Part shown: positions 1 to 8,840 of the stretch, in pieces | How the letters are laid out: each line of letters begins with the position of its first letter | Position numbering within the stretch: the stretch's first letter is position 1 | Assembly: GCF_030504985.1 (NCBI RefSeq) | Contig: NZ_JASERU010000001.1 | Location: 124,001-188,000, forward strand | Direction of reading: 5' to 3' | Source: Fulvimonas sp. R45 | GTDB taxonomy: Bacteria > Pseudomonadota > Gammaproteobacteria > Xanthomonadales > Rhodanobacteraceae | DNA: 64,000 nt | Made by a program: the position numbers and the translations under genes | The notes under the pieces: model-generated | Databases searched by the model: none | The model's input: the letters and a program-made list of their open reading frames with translations, nothing else | What the model was told of the DNA's origin: nothing

Positions 1-674
1 GCGACCTTCCAGCAGGCCTCGCGCCCCACCGCCAGGGTGAGCAGTCGCCCGCCGTCGCCGCGCACGCTGTGTGCGACCACCCAGGACGGTCCGCGCGCCA
101 GCAGGCCACGCGCGGCCGCGATGGCCTCGCGCTCGCCACCGACGGAGCGTCCACCGAGGCGCTCCAGCTCGAACGCGTTGGGCGTGACCATCCAGGCGTG
201 CGGCAGCAGGCGTTCGCGGAATACGCCTTCCAGCGCCGGCTCGACGTAGGGGCCGGTGTGGGTGTCACCGATCACCGGGTCCAGGCAGAAGCGCAGCTGC
301 GGCGCCTGCGGCAGGGTCCCGTCAAGCCAGTCGGCGAAGGCCTCGCCGTTCGCCGCGCTGCCCAGGTAGCCCGACACCAGCATCCGCGCGCGCCGGTGCA
401 CGCCGCGTTCGCACAGGCCGCGCAGCAGGTCGGCGAACCAGTCCGCCGGCAGCACGCGGCCGCGCGTGGTGGGATAGAACGGCGCATTGCTGAGCAGGGT
501 GGTCGGCACCTCGGCCACGCGCAGGCCGAGCTGGCGCAGCGGCGGCACTGCCGCGCTGTTGCCGGCATGCCCGTAGACCAGTTGGGATTGCACCGAAACG
601 ATATCCACCGGCGCGGGACCGTCCGGCCGCTGCCGGTGGCCGTGGATGATGCGTGGATCGAGGTCGTCGGTCAC
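1..674 (-). CDS. pdxY: Pyridoxal kinase PdxY (3' end cut by window edge)
   Basis: Pyridoxal kinase phosphorylates pyridoxal to PLP in the cytosolic B6 salvage pathway. The reverse strand reads VDIVSVQSQLVYGHAGNSAA near the N-terminus, the substrate-binding start typical of PdxY, followed by FCLDPVIGDTHTGPYV and TPNAFELERLGG, all standard for the ribokinase-like B6 kinases. About 224 codons are visible; the C-terminal part lies outside the window. I place the start at a GTG at position 674, just 8 bases after the dapB stop, so the two genes are very probably cotranscribed. The extension before VDIVSV (about 23 residues) is longer than usual, so an internal start is possible, but no better-placed ATG is visible. 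Confidence 0.85.
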   Translation of the reverse strand, partial: MTDDLDPRIIHGHRQRPDGPAPVDIVSVQSQLVYGHAGNSAAVPPLRQLGLRVAEVPTTLLSNAPFYPTTRGRVLPADWFADLLRGLCERGVHRRARMLVSGYLGSAANGEAFADWLDGTLPQAPQLRFCLDPVIGDTHTGPYVEPALEGVFRERLLPHAWMVTPNAFELERLGGRSVGGEREAIAAARGLLARGPSWVVAHSVRGDGGRLLTLAVGREACWKV

Positions 675-682
675 GCCGCCGC

Positions 683-1480
683 TCAGCCGCCGGTGCGCTC
701 GGCCAGCATGGCGTCGAGGTCGTAGGCGCCTGGCGCACGTCCCGCCAGCCAATGGGCGGCTTCCAGCGCGCCGCGCGCGAAGATCGAGCGGTCGGTGGCG
801 CGATGGCCCAGCTCGACCCGTTCGCCCTTGCCCAGCAGCAGGGCCTGGTGTTCGCCCACCACGTCGCCGCCGCGTACCACCGCGAAGCCGATCGAGCCGG
901 CGCGGCGGGGACCCGGCCGCCCCTGGCGCGCATAGACCGCGGCGTCCGCCAGCACCACGCCGCGCGCCGCCGCGGCGGCCTCGCCCAGCGCCAGCGCGGT
1001 GCCGGAGGGCGCATCCTCCTTGCGGCCGTGATGCGCTTCGACGATCTCCAGGTCCCATTCTCGCAGCGCGGCCGCGGCCTGGCGCAGCAGCCGCGTCAGC
1101 ACCGCCACGCCGAGGCTGAAGTTGGCCGCGCGCAGCAGCGGGATGCGCTGCGCGGCCTCGGCCAGGCGACGTTCCTGCGCGGCGTCGAGCCCGGTGGTGC
1201 CGGTGACCAGGGCGATCCGATGGGACAGGCAATGCGCCAGCGCGGTGCCGAGCCCGGCCGGGCTGCTGAAGTCGACCACCACGTCCAGCGCCGGCGCGGC
1301 CTGCCAGTCGTGCGTGCAGCGCAGGGACATGCCGGGCAGCGGCACGCCGTCGTGCTCCGAGCCGGGCGTCACCGCGGCATGCGCCAGCTCGAACCGTCGG
1401 TCCGCGCGCACCTGCTGCAGCAGTTCGCGGCCCATGCGGCCGGAGGCACCGTTGATGGCGAGGCGGAGGCTGGAGGTCAT
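683..1480 (-). CDS. dapB: 4-hydroxy-tetrahydrodipicolinate reductase
   Basis: DapB carries out the NAD(P)H-dependent reduction step in lysine and diaminopimelate synthesis. The 265-residue protein is close to the usual length of about 270. It starts MTSSLRLAINGASGRMG, the Rossmann nucleotide-binding loop, has VTGTTGLD in the dinucleotide fold, and carries the family signature EAHHGRKEDAPSGTAL with the catalytic His-His and Lys. The ATG at 1480 begins directly at this fold. It lies 71 bases downstream of dnaJ on the same strand and is followed closely by pdxY. A dnaJ-dapB neighbourhood is familiar in xanthomonads, where carAB usually comes next; here pdxY takes that place. Confidence 0.97.
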   Translation of the reverse strand: MTSSLRLAINGASGRMGRELLQQVRADRRFELAHAAVTPGSEHDGVPLPGMSLRCTHDWQAAPALDVVVDFSSPAGLGTALAHCLSHRIALVTGTTGLDAAQERRLAEAAQRIPLLRAANFSLGVAVLTRLLRQAAAALREWDLEIVEAHHGRKEDAPSGTALALGEAAAAARGVVLADAAVYARQGRPGPRRAGSIGFAVVRGGDVVGEHQALLLGKGERVELGHRATDRSIFARGALEAAHWLAGRAPGAYDLDAMLAERTGG

Positions 1481-1551
1481 GCCGGTTCCCGGTGAAAACG
1501 CCAAGCGTAGCGCGTGCGCCGCGGGCCGGGCACGGCCGCGGCGGCCACGGA

Positions 1552-2682
1552 TCAGGATACCTGCGAAGTCACGCGCGACCAGAACTGCTTCACGCCGTCG
1601 ACCCAGGTCTTGGCCTGCGGCTGGTGCTTTTCCGCCTCGCCGTCGGCGAAGGTGGACTCGAGCTGCTCGAACAGCTCGCGCTGCGCCTTGGTGAGGCGCA
1701 CCGGCGTCTCCACCACCACGCGGCAGATCAGGTCGCCGGCACGACCGCTGCGCACGGACTTCACGCCGCGCCCGCGCAGGCGGAACTGCTGGCCGGTCTG
1801 GGTCTCCGGCGGCACGGTGATCGATACCTCGCCGTCCAGCGTGGGCACCGGCAGTTCGGCGCCCAGCGCCGCCTGGGTGAAGCGGATCGGCAGTTCGCAA
1901 TACAGGTCGTTGCCGTCGCGCTGGAAGATCTTGTGCTCACGCACCCGCACTTCCACGTACAGGTCGCCCGCGGGCGCGCCGCCGGGGCCGGCCTCGCCCT
2001 GCCCGTTCAGGCGGATGCGATCGCCGTTGTCCACGCCCTCGGGGATGCGCACCGACAGCGTGCGGCGCTCGTCCAGCATGCCTTCGCCGCGGCAGGCCTT
2101 GCAGGGCTTCTCGATCGCCCGGCCGCTGCCGCCGCAATGCGGGCAGGCCTGCTGGATCGAGAAGATGCCGTTCTGCATGCGCACGCGGCCATGGCCATGG
2201 CAGGTCTTGCAGGTCACGGTCTTGCCGTCGGCCGAGCCGGTGCCGTTGCAATGGTGGCAGCTGACCTGGGTGGGGATCTCGATGGTCTTCTCGACCCCGA
2301 ACACCGCTTCCTCGAGATCGAGCTCCATGATGTAGCGCAGGTCGGCGCCGCGGCGCGGCTGGCGGCTGCGCCCTCCGCCGAAGATGTCGCCGAAGATGTC
2401 GCCGAAGATGTCGCCCATGTCGCCGAAGCCGCCGGCACGGCCGCCCCCCATGCCGCCTTCGAAGGCGGCATGGCCATACTGGTCGTACATGGAGCGCTTC
2501 TGCGCGTCGGACAGTACTTCGTAGGCCTCCTTGGCTTCCTTGAATTTCTCCTGCGCCTGCGGGTCGTCGGGGCAGCGGTCGGGGTGGTACTTCATCGCCA
2601 GGCGGCGGAAGGACTTCTTCAGCTCGACTTCGGTGACGGTGCGCTCGACACCCAGGACTTCGTAGTAATCACGCTTGCTCAT
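1552..2682 (-). CDS. dnaJ: Chaperone protein DnaJ (Hsp40)
   Basis: DnaJ delivers unfolded clients to DnaK and stimulates its ATPase. The 376-residue protein has an N-terminal J domain with HPD at residues 33-35, a Gly/Phe-rich linker, four CxxCxGxG zinc-binding motifs ([32 protein letters not shown]) and the C-terminal beta domains. The linker contains the DIF motif in an expanded form, [18 protein letters not shown], encoded by a 12-base tandem repeat near 2385-2425. The ATG at 2682 sits inside the stop codon of the upstream channel gene (ATGA overlap), so translation is probably coupled. It belongs to the dnaK chaperone cluster. Confidence 0.98.
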   Translation of the reverse strand: MSKRDYYEVLGVERTVTEVELKKSFRRLAMKYHPDRCPDDPQAQEKFKEAKEAYEVLSDAQKRSMYDQYGHAAFEGGMGGGRAGGFGDMGDIFGDIFGDIFGGGRSRQPRRGADLRYIMELDLEEAVFGVEKTIEIPTQVSCHHCNGTGSADGKTVTCKTCHGHGRVRMQNGIFSIQQACPHCGGSGRAIEKPCKACRGEGMLDERRTLSVRIPEGVDNGDRIRLNGQGEAGPGGAPAGDLYVEVRVREHKIFQRDGNDLYCELPIRFTQAALGAELPVPTLDGEVSITVPPETQTGQQFRLRGRGVKSVRSGRAGDLICRVVVETPVRLTKAQRELFEQLESTFADGEAEKHQPQAKTWVDGVKQFWSRVTSQVS

Positions 2683-3257
2683 TGCTTGATCCGCGATTCG
2701 ATGCGCCGATCGGGGATGAACCAGATCGCTGCCACCGTGGCATAACACAGGCAGGACACCCACGGCGCCACGAAGGCCAGCAGGATGCCTGCCACATACA
2801 TGGCGACGGCGAGCCAGCCTTTCCAGTCCGCTCCCACCGCCTGCGCCAGCAGCGAGGACTCCCCGCCATTGGCCGCGATCAGCAGGTGCTGGAACGGCTG
2901 CCAGGCCAGCGCGCACATCAGCAGCACCATGCCGTAGACCGCCACCGGCAGGGCCGCGAACTCGTTCTCGCCCATCCAGCCGGTCGCCACCGGCATCAGC
3001 GACAGCCAGAACAGCAGGAACAGGTTGGCCCACAGCACCTTCCCGTCCACCCGCTCCGCGGCGTGCAGGAAATGATGGTGGTTGTTCCAGTAGATGCCCA
3101 CGTAGACGAAACTCAGCACGTAACTGAGGAACACCGGCCATTGCGCGGCCAGCACCTCCCAGCCGCTGCCGTGCGGCACCTTCAGCTCCAGCACCATGAT
3201 GGTGATGATGATGGCCAGCACGCCGTCGCTGAAGGCTTCCAGGCGCCCCTTGTCCAT
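2679..3257 (-). CDS. TMEM175/DUF1211-family membrane protein
   Basis: The 192-residue protein opens with [20 protein letters not shown], carrying the RxxxFSDG first-helix signature of the TMEM175 potassium-channel family (DUF1211). About five or six hydrophobic segments follow, with a WNNHHHFLH stretch after the second or third. Bacterial family members have one such repeat and assemble as multimers; potassium conduction here is inference. I chose the ATG at 3257 because GGAGGGG lies 3 bases upstream; a TTG at 3269 is also open. The gene lies between dnaK (58 bases upstream) and dnaJ, whose start codon overlaps its stop by 4 bases. A channel gene in this position is unusual. Confidence 0.8.
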   Translation of the reverse strand: MDKGRLEAFSDGVLAIIITIMVLELKVPHGSGWEVLAAQWPVFLSYVLSFVYVGIYWNNHHHFLHAAERVDGKVLWANLFLLFWLSLMPVATGWMGENEFAALPVAVYGMVLLMCALAWQPFQHLLIAANGGESSLLAQAVGADWKGWLAVAMYVAGILLAFVAPWVSCLCYATVAAIWFIPDRRIESRIKQ

Positions 3258-3315
3258 GCTCCCCTCCAAAGGGCGCGAGCGCCCGTAGGCGCCCGCGCTC
3301 CGGCTACCGGCCCGG

Positions 3316-5232
3316 TCAGGCCGACTTGCCGTCGTTCTTCACTTCGGTGAACTCGGCATCCACCACGTCGTCGCCCGCGGACGGGCCCTCGCCCGGCGCC
3401 GGCGGCGGGGTAGCGCCGCCCTGCGCGGCAGCGTACAGCGCCTGGGCCACCTGCTCCAGCTTGCCGATCTTCGACTCGATGGCGTCCTTGTCGTCGCCGT
3501 CCTTGACCTTCTCCAGGTCGGACAGCGCGCCCTCGATGGTCGAGAGCTGGTCGGCCGGCACCTTGCCGCCGTGCTCCTTCAGCGCGCTGCGGGTCGCGTG
3601 CACCAGCTGGTCGGCCTTGTTGCGGGTGGCGACCAGCTCGTGGAACTTCCGGTCCTCTTCCTTGTTCGCCTCGGCATCCGCGACCATCCGCTGGATTTCC
3701 TCGTCGGACAGGCCCGAGCCGGCCTTGATCTCGATCTTCTGCTCCTTGCCGGTCTTCTTGTCCTTGGCCGACACGTGCAGGATGCCGTTGGCGTCGATGT
3801 CGAAGGTGACCTCGATCTGCGGCATGCCGCGCGGCGCCGGGTCGATGCCGGCAAGATCGAACTTGCCCAGCGACTTGTTCGCGCTGGCGCGCTCGCGCTC
3901 GCCCTGCAGCACGTGCACGGTCACCGCGGTCTGGTTGTCGTCGGCGGTGGAGAACACCTGCGAGGCCTTGGTCGGCACCGTGGTGTTCTTCTCGATCAGC
4001 TTGGTCATCACGCCGCCCATGGTCTCGATGCCCAGCGACAGCGGGGTCACGTCGAGCAGCAGCACGTCCTTCACCGAACCGCCCAGCACGCCGCCCTGGA
4101 TCGCCGCGCCCACAGCCACGGCCTCGTCCGGGTTGACGTCCTTGCGCGGCTCCTTGCCGAAGAAGTCCTTCACCGATTCCTGCACCTTGGGCATGCGGGT
4201 CTGGCCACCGACCAGGATCACCTCGTCGATGTCGGACACGCGCAGGCCCGCATCATTGAGCGCGATGCGGCAGGGCTCGATGGTGCGCTTGACCAGGTCT
4301 TCCACCAGCGCCTCCAGCTTGGCGCGGGTCAGCTTGATGTTGAGGTGCTTCGGACCGGAGGCATCGGCCGTCACGTACGGCAGGTTCACCTCGGTCTGGT
4401 GGCTGGAGGACAGCTCGATCTTGGCGCGCTCGGCGGCGTCCTTCAGGCGCTGCAGCGCCAGCGGGTCCTTGCGCAGGTCGATGCCCTGGTCCTTCTTGAA
4501 TTCCTCGATCAGGTAGTCGATGACGCGCATGTCGAAGTCTTCGCCACCGAGGAAGGTGTCGCCATTGGTGGCCAGCACCTCGAACTGCTTCTCGCCGTCG
4601 ACCTCGGCGATCTCAATGATCGACACGTCGAAAGTGCCGCCGCCCAGGTCGTACACCGCGATCTTGCGGTCGCCGCCCTTCTTGTCGAGCCCGTAAGCCA
4701 ATGCGGCCGCGGTCGGCTCGTTGATGATGCGCTTCACTTCCAGGCCGGCGATGCGGCCGGCGTCCTTGGTCGCCTGGCGCTGGCTGTCGTTGAAGTAGGC
4801 GGGCACCGTGATCACCGCCTCGGTGACCGGCTCGCCGAGGTAGTCCTCGGCGGTCTTCTTCATCTTCATCAGCACCTTGGCCGAGATCTCCTGCGGCGCC
4901 ATCTTCTTGCCGTCGGAGGTCTGCACCCAGGCGTCGCCGTTGTCGTGCGCCACGATGCCGTAGGGCACGATGTGGAGGTCCTTCTGCACCTCGGCGTCGG
5001 TGAACTTGCGACCGATCAGGCGCTTCACCGCGTAGAAGGTGTTCTTCGGGTTGGTCACGCTCTGGCGCTTGGCCGGCGCGCCGACCAGCACTTCGCCGTC
5101 CTTGCTGAAGGCCACGATCGACGGCGTGGTGCGATCGCCTTCCGCGTTCTCGATGACCCTGGTGGTGGTGCCGTCCATCACGGATACGCAGGAATTGGTC
5201 GTACCCAGATCGATGCCGATGATCTTGCCCAT
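3316..5232 (-). CDS. dnaK: Chaperone protein DnaK (Hsp70)
   Basis: DnaK is the ATP-driven Hsp70 that binds exposed hydrophobic segments together with DnaJ and GrpE. The 638-residue protein begins [20 protein letters not shown], the first phosphate loop of the actin-like ATPase, and contains [14 protein letters not shown] and VGGQTRMP. The substrate-binding domain has [14 protein letters not shown] and the C-terminus ends in the acidic [10 protein letters not shown] tail. Length is normal. The ATG at 5232 starts at the first phosphate loop. A sigma-32-type promoter is present 49-77 bases upstream, so dnaK can be expressed apart from grpE. No CIRCE operator is seen, although hrcA is in the same cluster. 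Confidence 0.99.
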   Translation of the reverse strand: MGKIIGIDLGTTNSCVSVMDGTTTRVIENAEGDRTTPSIVAFSKDGEVLVGAPAKRQSVTNPKNTFYAVKRLIGRKFTDAEVQKDLHIVPYGIVAHDNGDAWVQTSDGKKMAPQEISAKVLMKMKKTAEDYLGEPVTEAVITVPAYFNDSQRQATKDAGRIAGLEVKRIINEPTAAALAYGLDKKGGDRKIAVYDLGGGTFDVSIIEIAEVDGEKQFEVLATNGDTFLGGEDFDMRVIDYLIEEFKKDQGIDLRKDPLALQRLKDAAERAKIELSSSHQTEVNLPYVTADASGPKHLNIKLTRAKLEALVEDLVKRTIEPCRIALNDAGLRVSDIDEVILVGGQTRMPKVQESVKDFFGKEPRKDVNPDEAVAVGAAIQGGVLGGSVKDVLLLDVTPLSLGIETMGGVMTKLIEKNTTVPTKASQVFSTADDNQTAVTVHVLQGERERASANKSLGKFDLAGIDPAPRGMPQIEVTFDIDANGILHVSAKDKKTGKEQKIEIKAGSGLSDEEIQRMVADAEANKEEDRKFHELVATRNKADQLVHATRSALKEHGGKVPADQLSTIEGALSDLEKVKDGDDKDAIESKIGKLEQVAQALYAAAQGGATPPPAPGEGPSAGDDVVDAEFTEVKNDGKSA

Positions 5233-5280
5233 GTGTTCTGCTCCGATGCTTGTGCGGCCCCCGCGGCCGCGATGTGTTCC

Positions 5281-5309
5281 AGATGGGGGTCTGGCCCCCC
5301 GATTCAATG
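5281..5309 (-). promoter_or_regulatory. Sigma-32-type heat-shock promoter of dnaK
   Basis: On the minus strand the sequence reads CATTGAA, 14 bases, then CCCCATCT. This matches the sigma-32 consensus (CTTGAA, 13-17 bases, CCCCATNT) exactly in the -10 element. It lies in the 122-base gap between grpE and dnaK and points towards dnaK. The hsp20 gene has a promoter with the same spacing and 11 of 14 identical spacer bases. The -10 element also overlaps a small hairpin with arms CCAGA and TCTGG. Confidence 0.8.
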
Positions 5310-5354
5310 CCGGCGCGGCTTTCGATGCCGCGCGTTCATCCGCGCGCCGCGCGC

Positions 5355-5888
5355 TCAGTCCTTCGCCACGGCGACCAGCGCCGGGCGCAGCAGGCGCTCG
5401 TTCAGCACGTAGCCCTTCTGCAGCACGCCGACCACGGTGCCTGCCGCGGCGCCGGGCGCCTCGACCATGCTCACGGCGTGGTGGCGCTCCGGATCGAGCG
5501 GCTGGCCGAGCGGATCGACCGGGGTCAGGCCGTGGTTCTCGCCCACCTTGAGCAGCGACTTCAGGGTGAGGCCCAGGCCTTCGCGCATCGCCGCCACGTC
5601 GGCGGTTTCCACCGCCAGGCCGCTTTCCAGGCCGTCGAACACCGGCAGCAATTCGTTCAGCAGCTTCTCGTTGGCGAAGCGGCGCGCCTGCTCCAGGTCG
5701 CGGTGCAGTCGGCGGCGCTGGTTCTCCAGCTCGGCCTTCTCGCGCAGCACGGTCTCGCGCAGCTCGGCGTTGCCGGCCTCCAGTTCGGCCACGCGGGCCT
5801 TCAGCGCCTCCAGGTCGGCATTCGGCTGCCCGGCCGCGCTCGCGTCGGCGGGCGCGCCCTGCGGCGCCTGCGGGTCAATGTTCTGCAT
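5355..5888 (-). CDS. grpE: Nucleotide exchange factor GrpE
   Basis: GrpE releases ADP from DnaK and so resets the chaperone cycle. The 177-residue protein has an Ala/Pro-rich N-terminus, a long charged coiled coil ([20 protein letters not shown] onwards) and the family end [20 protein letters not shown]. Length fits the gammaproteobacterial family (about 170-200). The ATG at 5888 gives MQNIDPQAP and precedes the coiled coil. It lies between hrcA and dnaK on the same strand; a hairpin followed by a T run separates it from hrcA, so readthrough or a short private promoter must supply it. I found no clear sigma-32 site in the 48 bases between that hairpin and the start. Confidence 0.97.
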   Translation of the reverse strand: MQNIDPQAPQGAPADASAAGQPNADLEALKARVAELEAGNAELRETVLREKAELENQRRRLHRDLEQARRFANEKLLNELLPVFDGLESGLAVETADVAAMREGLGLTLKSLLKVGENHGLTPVDPLGQPLDPERHHAVSMVEAPGAAAGTVVGVLQKGYVLNERLLRPALVAVAKD

Positions 5889-5935
5889 GAATCGCTCCAA
5901 ACCTCGTCCGTGGCCGGCACCCGTGCCGACCGTCC

Positions 5936-5956
5936 AAAAACCGCGGGGAACCCCGC
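5936..5956 (-). terminator. Probable intrinsic terminator after hrcA
   Basis: On the minus strand GCGGGG and CCCCGC arms form a tight hairpin followed by GG and five T. It starts 13 bases after the hrcA stop and before grpE. It may be a partial terminator that separates repressor and chaperone expression. Confidence 0.55.
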
Positions 5957-5968
5957 CTCCCGTGGCCT

Positions 5969-7030
5969 CTATGAGGCCGTCGCCGCGCGATTCAAGGCAT
6001 CGCTGAGCAGGCCGGCCGTGGCCTGCACCACCGGGATCACCCGCTCGTAGGCCATCCGCGTCGGCCCGATCACGCCCACCGCGCCCAGCACCCGGCCCTG
6101 GGCACCGTAGCTGGCGGTGACCACGCTGCAGCCGTCCAGCGCGGAGAACCCCGATTCCTCGCCGATGAACAGCCGCACGCCCGGCGCCCGAGCGCACACC
6201 TCCATCAGTTGCAGCAGCTCGTTCTTCTTCTGGAACGCCTCGAACAGCTCGCGCAGGCGGTCCAGGTCGGCGAGCTCGGCGCAGGCCATCAGGTTGGTCT
6301 GGCCGCTGACCAGCACGTCGTCGTCTTCCGTCTCCGGCGCGAACGACGCGGCGGCCAGCTCCATCGCGCTGGCCAGCAACCGGTTCAGCTCGCTGCCTGC
6401 CTCGCGCAGCTCGCTGCGCAGGTGGGCGCGGATGTCGTCGATGCGCAGGCCGATGAAATGGGTATTGATGTAGTTCGCTGCCTGCTCCAGCTCGCGCCCC
6501 TGCAGCGGGCGGTCCAGCTGCACGATGCGGTTCTGCACCTGGTTGTCGGCGTAGACCAGGATCACCAGCACGCGGGCCTCGGGCAGCGGCACGAAATCGA
6601 TGTGGCGCAGCGGAAAGTCGGCCTGCCGCGGCACCGTCACCACGCCGGCGAAGCGGGTCATCGCCGAGAGCAGGGTCGAGACGTTGCCGAGCAGGTCGCG
6701 GGTGGTGGCGGGCCGTGGCGGCAGCTCGCGGCGCAGCCGCGCCATCTCCTCGCGCGGAAGCGGCTGCAGCTCGATCAGGCTGTCCACGAACAGGCGCAGG
6801 CCGCGCGGCGTGGGCACGCGCCCGGCGGAGGTATGCGGCGAGGCCACCAGGCCCGCGTCCTCCAGGTCGGACATGATGTTGCGGATGGTGGCCGGGCTCA
6901 CGTCCAGCCCGGACGAGCGCGACAGCGTGCGCGAGCCGACCGGTTCCCCGTCGACCAGGTACTGCGCGATCAGCGTGCGCAGCAGCCGGCGCGCGCGGGC
7001 ATCGAGTTCGTGGCTGGTCGGAAAGGACAT
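5969..7030 (-). CDS. hrcA: Heat-inducible transcription repressor HrcA
   Basis: HrcA normally represses heat-shock genes by binding the CIRCE inverted repeat. The 353-residue protein has the N-terminal winged helix (LIAQYLVDGEPVGSRTLSRS, then VSPATIRNIMSDLEDAGLV and SPHTSAGRVPT), which is diagnostic, followed by the GAF-like and dimerisation region ending IGPTRMAYERVIPVVQ. The ATG at 7030 gives MSFPTSHELDARARRLL. It leads the grpE-dnaK cluster and is divergent from recN. I searched the intergenic regions here for TTAGCACTC-N9-GAGTGCTAA and saw none, so its targets are probably elsewhere, for example groESL. Confidence 0.97.
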   Translation of the reverse strand: MSFPTSHELDARARRLLRTLIAQYLVDGEPVGSRTLSRSSGLDVSPATIRNIMSDLEDAGLVASPHTSAGRVPTPRGLRLFVDSLIELQPLPREEMARLRRELPPRPATTRDLLGNVSTLLSAMTRFAGVVTVPRQADFPLRHIDFVPLPEARVLVILVYADNQVQNRIVQLDRPLQGRELEQAANYINTHFIGLRIDDIRAHLRSELREAGSELNRLLASAMELAAASFAPETEDDDVLVSGQTNLMACAELADLDRLRELFEAFQKKNELLQLMEVCARAPGVRLFIGEESGFSALDGCSVVTASYGAQGRVLGAVGVIGPTRMAYERVIPVVQATAGLLSDALNRAATAS

Positions 7031-7059
7031 GCGCTGTGGCGATCCGTGAGACGCACAAG

Positions 7060-7088
7060 AAATAAGGTCTGCGCGGCCGGCATGCAAG
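7060..7088 (-). promoter_or_regulatory. Possible sigma-32-like promoter of hrcA
   Basis: On the minus strand CTTGCA, 15 bases, then CCTTATTT. This matches the sigma-32 consensus at 5 of 6 and 6 of 8 positions and lies 30-58 bases before the hrcA start. It is weaker than the dnaK site, so the call is tentative. Confidence 0.4.
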
Positions 7089-7102
7089 CGGCCACCGCTC
7101 GC

Positions 7103-7130
7103 ATTGTAGCTGCCGGCCTGCCGCTACAAT
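7103..7130. promoter_or_regulatory. Symmetric divergent promoter/operator between hrcA and recN
   Basis: ATTGTAGC and GCTACAAT form a perfect 8-base inverted repeat separated by 12 bases. Each arm contains TACAAT, a good -10 hexamer, one for each direction, and the opposite arm supplies TTGTAG at a 15-base spacing. The same 28 bases can therefore be read as two overlapping divergent promoters, or as an operator covering both. It lies 36 bases before recN and 72 before hrcA. Confidence 0.5.
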
Positions 7131-7166
7131 CGCCCCATCGATACCGGACTGCCTCCAGCCCAGCCC

Positions 7167-8840
7167 ATGCTCACCTCGCTCTATGTCCGTCACCTCGCCG
7201 TCGTCGAGGCCGCCGAAATCGGCTTCGGCCCGGGCCTCACCGTGGTCAGCGGCGAAACCGGCGCCGGCAAGTCGCTGCTGGTCGACGCCCTGCTGCTGCT
7301 GGCCGGAAGCCGCGCCGACAGCGCCATGGTGCGCGCCGGCAGCGACCGCGCCGAACTGGCCGCCGAGTTCGACCTGGGCGAACTGCCCGAGGCCCGCGCC
7401 TGGCTGGCGCGCGAGGAACTGGACGAGGACGGCGCCTGCCAGCTGCGCCGGGTGATCCGGGCCGAGGGCAGCTCGCGCGCCTGGATCAACGGCCGCCCGG
7501 TCAGCGCCGGCCAGCTCGGCGAACTGGCCGGCCTGCTGGTGGAGATCCACGGCCAGCACGAACACCAGGCGCTGCTTTCCCGCAGCCACCAGCTCGCCCT
7601 GCTCGACGCCTACGCCGGCCACGAGGCGCTGGCCGCCCGGGTGCGCGAGCTGGCCACGCAGTGGCGCGAGCTGGGCGCGCGCATGCGCCGGCTCGGCGGC
7701 GGCGAGGACCGCGAACACCGGCTGGAACTGCTGCGCCATGAACTGGGCGAACTGGAGCAGTGGGCGCTGCCGCCGGACGCGCTGGCGGAACTGGAAGCCA
7801 GCCACCGGCGCCTGGCCAATGCCGGCCGCCTCGCCGAGGGCACCACCGGCGTGGTGGAACTGCTGGATGGCGACAGCGAATTCGCGCTGCAGCGCGCGCT
7901 GGGCCGCGCGCAGGCGGAACTGGGCAAACTGGCCGCGCTGGACGACCGCCTGGCGCCGCTGCTCGACCTGCTCGAAAACGCCCGCATCCAGCTCGACGAG
8001 GCCGCCGACGGGCTGGGCCGCTACGCCCAGGACGTGGACCTGGATCCCGAGCGCTTCGCCGAGGTCGACGCCCATCTGGCCCGCCTGCACGAACTGGGCC
8101 GCCGCCACCGCCTGGCCCCGGCCGAGCTGCACGGCCGCCTCGCCGAACTGCGCGCCGAACTGGAAGAACTGGAAGGCGCCGGCGACGCGCTGGAACAGCT
8201 CCTCGCCCAGCGCGGCCGCATCGAGGCCGACTACGCGCGCACCGCCGCCGAGCTCAGCCGCGCCCGCCGGGCCGCCGCCACCCGCCTCGGCCGCGAGGTC
8301 GGCGCGCTGATGGGCGAACTGGGCATGACCGGCGGCGTGCTGCAGGCCGAACTGGAACCGGCCGAGGGCGACGAGCCCGACGCCCAGGGCCGCGAACGCT
8401 GCGAGCTGCTGGTCAGCGCCAACCCCGGCCAGCCGCCGCGACCGCTGCGCAAGGTGGCCTCCGGCGGCGAGCTGGCGCGCATCAGCCTGGCCATCGAGGT
8501 CGCCACGCTGGGCAAGGACAGCGTGGGCACGATGGTGTTCGACGAGGTGGACACCGGCATCGGCGGCGCGGTGGCCGAGGTGGTCGGCCAGAAGCTGCGC
8601 GCGCTGGGCGCGAGGCGGCAGGTGCTGTGCGTCACCCACCTGCCGCAGGTGGCGGCGCAGGGCCACGCGCACCTGCGCGTGTCCAAGCACAGCGGGGACG
8701 CGTCCACCCGCACGCTCATCGAGTCGCTGGACGCCGCCGGGCGCCGCGACGAGCTGGCGCGCATGCTCGGCGGCGTCGAGATCACCCGCGAGACGCGGGC
8801 CCATGCGAAGAAGATGCTGGAGCAGGCGCAGGCCGGTTGA
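7167..8840 (+). CDS. recN: DNA repair protein RecN
   Basis: RecN is an SMC-like ATPase that acts early in double-strand-break repair. The 557-residue protein has the Walker A loop GETGAGKSLLVDALLLLAG near residues 28-45, a central coiled-coil region rich in Leu, Glu and Arg, the ABC signature SGGELARISLA near residue 431 and Walker B MVFDEVDTGIGG near 457. Length matches E. coli RecN (553). The ATG at 7167 gives MLTSLYVRHLAVVEAAEI, aligned with the family start. It is transcribed away from hrcA. No clear LexA box was recognised; the upstream symmetric element could be the control site instead. Confidence 0.97.
   Translation: MLTSLYVRHLAVVEAAEIGFGPGLTVVSGETGAGKSLLVDALLLLAGSRADSAMVRAGSDRAELAAEFDLGELPEARAWLAREELDEDGACQLRRVIRAEGSSRAWINGRPVSAGQLGELAGLLVEIHGQHEHQALLSRSHQLALLDAYAGHEALAARVRELATQWRELGARMRRLGGGEDREHRLELLRHELGELEQWALPPDALAELEASHRRLANAGRLAEGTTGVVELLDGDSEFALQRALGRAQAELGKLAALDDRLAPLLDLLENARIQLDEAADGLGRYAQDVDLDPERFAEVDAHLARLHELGRRHRLAPAELHGRLAELRAELEELEGAGDALEQLLAQRGRIEADYARTAAELSRARRAAATRLGREVGALMGELGMTGGVLQAELEPAEGDEPDAQGRERCELLVSANPGQPPRPLRKVASGGELARISLAIEVATLGKDSVGTMVFDEVDTGIGGAVAEVVGQKLRALGARRQVLCVTHLPQVAAQGHAHLRVSKHSGDASTRTLIESLDAAGRRDELARMLGGVEITRETRAHAKKMLEQAQAG

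Noticed and set aside
5233-7166. CIRCE operator near hrcA, grpE or dnaK
   Set aside because: No TTAGCACTC-N9-GAGTGCTAA or near match was seen in the intergenic gaps.
7031-7166. LexA box before recN
   Set aside because: No recognisable SOS box of the E. coli or xanthomonad type; the symmetric dyad does not resemble either.
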